Source: Labrenzia sp. PHM005
Lineage (GTDB): Bacteria; Pseudomonadota; Alphaproteobacteria; Rhizobiales; Stappiaceae
Reading direction: 5' to 3'
DNA length: 64,000 nucleotides
Assembly: GCF_006517275.1 (NCBI RefSeq)
Contig: NZ_CP041191.1
Coordinates: 2,041,001-2,105,000 of the forward strand
Below are positions 59,883 to 64,000 of this stretch, piece by piece. The translations under genes were made by a program, and so were the position numbers. The notes below the pieces were generated by a model that saw only the letters and a list, made by a program, of their open reading frames with translations, was not told where the DNA came from and ran no database searches. Every line of letters starts with the position of its first letter. Positions within the stretch are counted from its first letter, which is position 1.

Positions 59883-61226
59883 ATGACCTCCCTGAGTACG
59901 GCGCTACAGATTGCTTCCGGATCACTTGGTGCAACTCAGGTAAAACTGTCTGTAGCGGCGAACAACATTGCCAATGCGGACACTAAGGGATTTACGGCGA
60001 AACAAACCAGCCAGTCCGCACTTGTCACCTCCGGGTTCGGTTCGGGATTGTCGATCGAGCGGGTTCTGTCGAATGTCAGCAAGTTTCTACTTGATGATCT
60101 GCTCTCGGCGACCACCGCGACTGTGGCCGCTGAGACTCAAGCCAGCTACATGGATAGTCTTCAAAAGACATTTGGCGCGATAACGGGACCAAATGGTGAA
60201 AGCACGTCGCTTGCTAGCACGATCGCCAAATTCGAGGAAGCTCTGACGAAACTTGCGGGCACACCGGAAAGCGCCAGTCTTGCAAACAGCGCTGTTCAAG
60301 CTCTGCAGGATGTGACCCGGCAGCTTCAAAAGTTTTCGATCAAAGTCGATGATCAAATCCTGCAAGCCGACAGCCAGATGGATCTCGGTGTCAAAGCGGC
60401 AAACCAGGCGATTACAGAGATCCACCAGATCAATCAACAGATTAGGCAAGCTGGAGCGAGCGGGCAGCCGTCAGCGGAATATGAAGACAAACTCAACTTG
60501 GCACTTGGAAAACTCTCCGAGCAGCTTGGGATCAAGCCGTTCCGCGCGGCAGACGGTTCCGTGAAGGTCTACTCCCTGTCAGGTCAGGTTTTGGTCGATA
60601 ATTCACCACATCCCTTAGCAACATCAAAGGATGCGAATGGCCACACACGGGTTTCGGCCAATGGGGCAGATATCACGGGTGCTCTCAACGGTGGAAAACT
60701 GGGTGGCCTAGCGGAAGTGCGGGATAAGATGCTTCCAGCTTATCAGGAAACCTTTCATGAGCTCGCTGGAAACCTAATTTCTGGATTGAATGCCGTGCGC
60801 CCGAATTTGCTGGTCGGCACAAATGCACGGGATATCACGGTCAATTCCACCGTGTTGAACAACCCCAAATCTATGCTTGGAACGACTCAGCCGGCGAAGG
60901 TTGCCAATGCACTGCTTGATGTCATGCAAAAACCTACGTCCTTTGGCGCGGCTGGTGGTATCGCAGCGGGCAACAGAACCTTTTCCGGCTATGCCAACGA
61001 AATACTGTCAAAGGCGGTGAGTGAAACCAACGCCGAAAAGGCGATCCTGGCCTCTGCGCGGCTTGAGCTCGACACTGTGTCGGGAACGATTGCTTCCATG
61101 CATGGAGTCAACGTGAATGAGGAAACAGCCAATCTTGCGCAATTAAAGCAGCTTTATTCGGTATCCTCGACCGTTCTGAAGATAATTCAGGAAATGTTTC
61201 AAGACCTAAGAGCTGCTGTGAATTGA
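59883..61226 (+). CDS. flgK: flagellar hook-associated protein FlgK (HAP1)
   Basis: A 447-residue protein. The N-terminal rod-type motif is SVAANNIANADTKGFTAKQTS (about residues 24-44), and the C-terminal D0 helices end VNVNEETANLAQLKQLYSVSSTVLKIIQEMF. It joins hook and filament. It is somewhat shorter than enteric FlgK (about 540), as in many alphaproteobacteria. Confidence 0.93.
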   Translation: MTSLSTALQIASGSLGATQVKLSVAANNIANADTKGFTAKQTSQSALVTSGFGSGLSIERVLSNVSKFLLDDLLSATTATVAAETQASYMDSLQKTFGAITGPNGESTSLASTIAKFEEALTKLAGTPESASLANSAVQALQDVTRQLQKFSIKVDDQILQADSQMDLGVKAANQAITEIHQINQQIRQAGASGQPSAEYEDKLNLALGKLSEQLGIKPFRAADGSVKVYSLSGQVLVDNSPHPLATSKDANGHTRVSANGADITGALNGGKLGGLAEVRDKMLPAYQETFHELAGNLISGLNAVRPNLLVGTNARDITVNSTVLNNPKSMLGTTQPAKVANALLDVMQKPTSFGAAGGIAAGNRTFSGYANEILSKAVSETNAEKAILASARLELDTVSGTIASMHGVNVNEETANLAQLKQLYSVSSTVLKIIQEMFQDLRAAVN

Positions 61227-61237
61227 GGAATTGTTGA

Positions 61238-62128
61238 ATGCGTGTTGCAACCTTTCATCAAAGCACTCTGGTACTTCAGCACGCGATGGAGACTCAGGCG
61301 CGTCTGGCTTCGGTGCAAACACAGCAGGCAAGCGGTCTCAAGTCTGCGGACTATGCGGGGCTCGGAACGGATGCTGCTATCCTTGCCAATCTCGAAGTGT
61401 CGGTCTCTCGTTCAGAAACCGTAATTGGTGCTGCGAAAGAAACGCAAAGCCGTGTGGATATGGTGCACGCCACTCTGGGCAAACTCTCCGACATCTTGAC
61501 CAAAATGCGCGCCACGGTGAACGGTACAACGTCGGAAGACCAGATTAGCGCCTTGCAGAGCGAGGCTGCGGCCCATCTGAAAGATGCTGCGCAGCTGGTG
61601 AATTCTCAATTCTCGGGCAGATATCTTTTTGCTGGCAGTCTCACGGAGACACCGCCTGCCGACCTGACCGGCTATAAGGCAACGTCGCTTACAGCCACAG
61701 ATACAAGCTTTTATAAAGGCGACAGCTATGTTCAAACCGTGCGATTGGGGCCGGACAATTCAGTTGACTATGGCCTGACTGGGGATAGGCCGGGATTTGA
61801 GAAGACACTCCGGGCACTGTCTTACGTGGCAACGGCATCCCCGTTAACACTGGACAAACTCAAAGACGTGTCTGACTTATTGGTCAGCGCGCAAGACGAT
61901 GTAATTGCGGATCAGAGCATCAACGGGGCAACGGCAAGCCGATTGAAAACGTTTATCGATAACGAAACGCAATATGCAGCGGAAGCAGGGAGACTTTCCC
62001 TCGAGTTGGCTTCTGTCGATGTTGCTGCGGCTGCTGTCCAGGCGGCAAGTTACAATGTTCAGCTGCAAGCCAGTTTTTCTGCGATCAAGACCCTGACCAG
62101 CCTCAATTTGCACGATTATCTGAGGTGA
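61238..62128 (+). CDS. flgL: flagellar hook-associated protein FlgL (HAP3)
   Basis: A 296-residue flagellin-like junction protein. N-terminal MRVATFHQSTLVLQHAMETQARLA, then QQASGLKSADYAGLG; the C-terminal helix LASVDVAAAAVQAASYNVQLQASFSAIKTL with LNLHDYLR at the end. GAGGAA lies upstream of the ATG. Last gene of the flagellar block in this window. Confidence 0.92.
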   Translation: MRVATFHQSTLVLQHAMETQARLASVQTQQASGLKSADYAGLGTDAAILANLEVSVSRSETVIGAAKETQSRVDMVHATLGKLSDILTKMRATVNGTTSEDQISALQSEAAAHLKDAAQLVNSQFSGRYLFAGSLTETPPADLTGYKATSLTATDTSFYKGDSYVQTVRLGPDNSVDYGLTGDRPGFEKTLRALSYVATASPLTLDKLKDVSDLLVSAQDDVIADQSINGATASRLKTFIDNETQYAAEAGRLSLELASVDVAAAAVQAASYNVQLQASFSAIKTLTSLNLHDYLR

Positions 62129-62320
62129 TGGATCTTTGGGCCCCGGGCGATAGGCCGGCCAGTTAACACGCCGCTGCTTGCAATCCGCATTTTTATACAA
62201 TCTCTTCGTTGTGCTGCTGGTTTTTGACCTTAAATGCGGTTTACAAACAAGGCGTGCCGGATTGAACTATCGTCCGCTCCACGTCTTTTGTTATTCGCCC
62301 CGGAAAAGGACACCTTTCTC

Positions 62321-62971
62321 ATGTCACTTCGCATCAATGACACTGTTCCTAATTTTACTGCCGAAACCGATCAGGGCCAGATCACATTTCATGATTGGAT
62401 CGGAGATAGCTGGGCCATCCTTTTCAGCCATCCGAAGGACTTTACACCGGTCTGCACCACCGAATTTGGTGTTGTTGCTCAGCTAGCTGACGAGTGGGAA
62501 AAGCGCGGTACCAAAGTGATCGGAGTATCGGTCGACAGCGCGGATGATCACAAGAAATGGAAAACTGACATCGAAAAAGTCGGCGGAGCGGCCGCTGGTT
62601 TTCCGATCATCGCAGATGAAGGCCTGGAAGTCTCCAAAGCTTTCGACATGCTGCCGGCAGAAGCCTATCTGCCGGATGGCCGTACACCAGCTGACAGTGC
62701 GACAGTCCGTTCTGTTTTCATCATCGGTCCAGACAAACAGCTGAAGCTGTCTATGACCTACCCAATGACCGTTGGCCGGAATTTTGCCGAGGTTGTCCGG
62801 GCGCTTGATGGGCTGCAGACATCCGCAAAAGGCGTCGCTACCCCTGCAAACTGGCAGGTTGGTGAGGACGTGATTGTGCCGCCGGCTGTGAGCGATGAGG
62901 ACGCAAAGGCAAAATTCGGCAGTTTCGATGCTGTTCTGCCATACTTGCGCAAAGTGAAAATGCCAGCCTAA
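62321..62971 (+). CDS. 1-Cys peroxiredoxin (Prx6 type)
   Basis: A 216-residue thioredoxin-fold peroxidase. Peroxidatic Cys45 is in HPKDFTPVCTTEFG; the C-terminal extension and size are Prx6-like, with no obvious resolving Cys. It reduces hydrogen peroxide and organic hydroperoxides in the cytoplasm. The ATG at 62321 is preceded by AAAAGGA (11 bases); a longer reading from 62234 is rejected. The stretch 62129-62320 before it may hold its promoter; no other gene is seen there. Confidence 0.92.
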   Translation: MSLRINDTVPNFTAETDQGQITFHDWIGDSWAILFSHPKDFTPVCTTEFGVVAQLADEWEKRGTKVIGVSVDSADDHKKWKTDIEKVGGAAAGFPIIADEGLEVSKAFDMLPAEAYLPDGRTPADSATVRSVFIIGPDKQLKLSMTYPMTVGRNFAEVVRALDGLQTSAKGVATPANWQVGEDVIVPPAVSDEDAKAKFGSFDAVLPYLRKVKMPA

Positions 62972-63027
62972 TCAAGTTTAGGAGGCGGTGGTCTATCAGC
63001 CGTTTCATCCAAAACTGTATCAAATTG

Positions 63028-63060
63028 CGGCACAGGGCAGGGCCCTGTGCCGTTTGCGTT
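63028..63060 (+). terminator. intrinsic terminator of the peroxiredoxin gene
   Basis: Perfect 11-bp stem CGGCACAGGGC/GCCCTGTGCCG with a 3-base loop, followed by TTTGCGTT. It lies about 57 bp after the stop codon and about 20 bp before the end of the convergent CBS gene. Confidence 0.75.
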
Positions 63061-63079
63061 CTGGGTTTCTGAAATAGGC

Positions 63080-63601
63080 CTAGCCGACGATCAGCTGTTT
63101 GAGCTGCAGAGATTCGTATTCCAGCTCATTCAGCCGGTAGTTCACCACATCTCCGATGGTAACGATCCCGACGATGTTGTCGTCGTCGAGAACCGGCATA
63201 TGACGGAAACGGCCTTCTTTCATCTTGCGAAGAACCGCAATCAAGGGATCGTTTGGACTGCAGACTTCCACTTTCCGGGTCATGATGTCTTCGACCTTCT
63301 GAGGAAGGGTTTGGCCGGGCGTTTCTGCAAGCCGGCGGACAATGTCGCGCTCCGATAAGATGCCTTGGAGCTTGCCGTCTGCATCTTTCACCAGTAGCGC
63401 ACCGATCCCTTTTTCTTTGAGCATCACGACGGCCTCGTGAAGGGTGTTTTGCGGACGCAGCGCAAAAATGTCTTTGCCCTTCGAATCGAGGATCTTTCCA
63501 ACCGTCACGACCTCATGTGAGGTGTTTGATTGTTGGGACTGGCTGTGGGTCGTCTCGTGAATCTTGTCTTTTCGGCTTGGGGCCTGATAAGAGCTTGGCA
63601 T
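63080..63601 (-). CDS. tandem CBS-domain protein
   Basis: A 173-residue protein with a polar N-terminal tail (about 1-30) and two CBS domains, about 40-95 (GIGALLVKDADGKLQGILSERDIVRRL) and 105-160 (RFRHMPVLDDDNIVGIVTIGDVVNYRL). CBS pairs bind adenine nucleotides or NAD derivatives as sensor modules. As a stand-alone protein its target is unknown. Confidence 0.88.
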   Translation of the reverse strand: MPSSYQAPSRKDKIHETTHSQSQQSNTSHEVVTVGKILDSKGKDIFALRPQNTLHEAVVMLKEKGIGALLVKDADGKLQGILSERDIVRRLAETPGQTLPQKVEDIMTRKVEVCSPNDPLIAVLRKMKEGRFRHMPVLDDDNIVGIVTIGDVVNYRLNELEYESLQLKQLIVG

Positions 63602-63686
63602 GAAATATGGCTCCCTGCTGGTCTATCCACTTTCGAAGTGATGAACCAGCTTAACCGAAACTTGGCGGCTTAAGGAACTCTACAAA

Positions 63687-63863
63687 TTGGCTGATTTGGT
63701 ATTGACGCCGCTCACGGCAACGATTCTATTCGTTTTAGCCTGTTTTGCGGGGTATCAGTATCGCCGGGTCTGGGTCAAAGAGGGGCCGCGCTGGCAGCTT
63801 TGGTTGTTCGGCATTATCGCCGGCAGCTGCCTGGCGCTGGTCGCATTTATCCCGGTGCGGTAA
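63687..63863 (+). CDS. 58-residue two-helix membrane protein
   Basis: A small frame beginning at TTG with AAGGA 10 bases upstream. It has two hydrophobic segments (about residues 6-23 and 39-55) joined by a charged loop YQYRRVWVKEGPRWQLW. The regular layout and ribosome site favour a real gene; function not recognised. It lies between the CBS-domain gene and a minus-strand gene at the right edge. Confidence 0.6.
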   Translation: MADLVLTPLTATILFVLACFAGYQYRRVWVKEGPRWQLWLFGIIAGSCLALVAFIPVR

Positions 63864-63886
63864 CAAAAGCTTCCGGTAAAATCCGG

Positions 63887-64000
63887 TCAGCCTTCCATTT
63901 CAGCCAGCTTTTTGCGGGCATTGGGGCACGTCAACCGATCCCGCAGCGGGCTGTTCGGGTCGATTTCCTTGTTGCAGACCACACAATGGTCGGCTCCGGA
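63887..64000 (-). CDS. C-terminal end of a Cys-rich (zinc-ribbon-like) protein, partial
   Basis: Minus-strand frame entering from the right edge. The last 37 residues include HCVVCNKEIDPNSPLRDRL followed by TCPNARKKLAEMEG. The CxxC pair plus a later Cys suggests a zinc-binding knuckle. The family cannot be named from this fragment. Confidence 0.6.
   Translation of the reverse strand, partial: SGADHCVVCNKEIDPNSPLRDRLTCPNARKKLAEMEG

Noticed and set aside
1..64000. CRISPR arrays, tRNA/rRNA genes, insertion sequences or prophage
   Set aside because: No regularly spaced identical repeats, transposase or integrase reading frames, or recognisable structural RNA genes were seen on either strand.

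Overview
The window reads as chromosomal DNA of a marine alphaproteobacterium, most likely a Roseibium/Labrenzia-type member of the Stappiaceae. That placement is inferred from gene content (beta-hydroxyaspartate cycle genes, an enolase-superfamily cis-3-hydroxyproline dehydratase, TRAP and sugar ABC transporters, alphaproteobacterial flagellar genes) and moderately high GC. No rRNA, tRNA, insertion sequence, prophage or CRISPR array was seen. Nearly all of the window is catabolic operons, each with its own regulator, followed by a flagellar filament/hook block.

Layout. 1-2.1 kb: end of a beta-hydroxyaspartate cycle operon (bhcC partial, bhcD) with terminator-like stems. 2.5-13.7 kb: purine catabolism (NCS2 permease, 5-hydroxyisourate hydrolase, LysR regulator, xanthine dehydrogenase xdhABC, second purine permease, guanine deaminase). 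13.8-20.4 kb: dipeptide-type ABC importer with a divergent LysR regulator. 20.4-26.3 kb: three HupE/UreJ-type membrane proteins plus an anchored parvulin-like protein, an exported ureohydrolase with the full dinuclear metal-ligand set, and an AraC regulator. 26.5-33.8 kb: unsaturated-uronate catabolism (KdgF, FadR-type GntR, RraA/HMG-aldolase-like protein, SDR, TRAP DctPQM, KDG kinase). 33.8-40.9 kb: LacI-controlled sugar ABC importer with a sugar isomerase/epimerase and a Gfo/Idh oxidoreductase. 41.0-51.7 kb: a hydroxyproline regulon on the minus strand (PAAT ABC importer, 4-Hyp epimerase, D-Hyp oxidoreductase, Pyr4H2C deaminase, alpha-ketoglutarate semialdehyde dehydrogenase, two 3-Hyp dehydratase candidates) with a divergent GntR regulator. 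52.2-62.1 kb: ECF sigma factor, flagellin, FliD, FliS, an 82-aa unknown, FlgD, FlgE, two small coiled-coil proteins (the second FlgN-like), FlgK, FlgL. 62.3-64 kb: 1-Cys peroxiredoxin, CBS-domain protein, a 58-aa membrane protein and a partial Cys-rich protein.

Best candidates for something new. (1) An ECF sigma factor gene heads the flagellar block, and an element CGCCTGA-N15/16-CGTT lies 59-78 bp before the start codons of the sigma gene, flagellin and flgD. This could be a self-amplifying ECF circuit for filament and hook genes, with an 82-aa protein as possible partner. (2) An exported ureohydrolase lies beside a HupE triad and an anchored parvulin-like protein, suggesting periplasmic metal-dependent guanidino-compound hydrolysis. 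(3) ATTTGT hexamers spaced about one helical turn apart recur in promoter regions of the uronate cluster. (4) Three LacI-type operators lie two helical turns apart. All four are inferences from sequence pattern and context.
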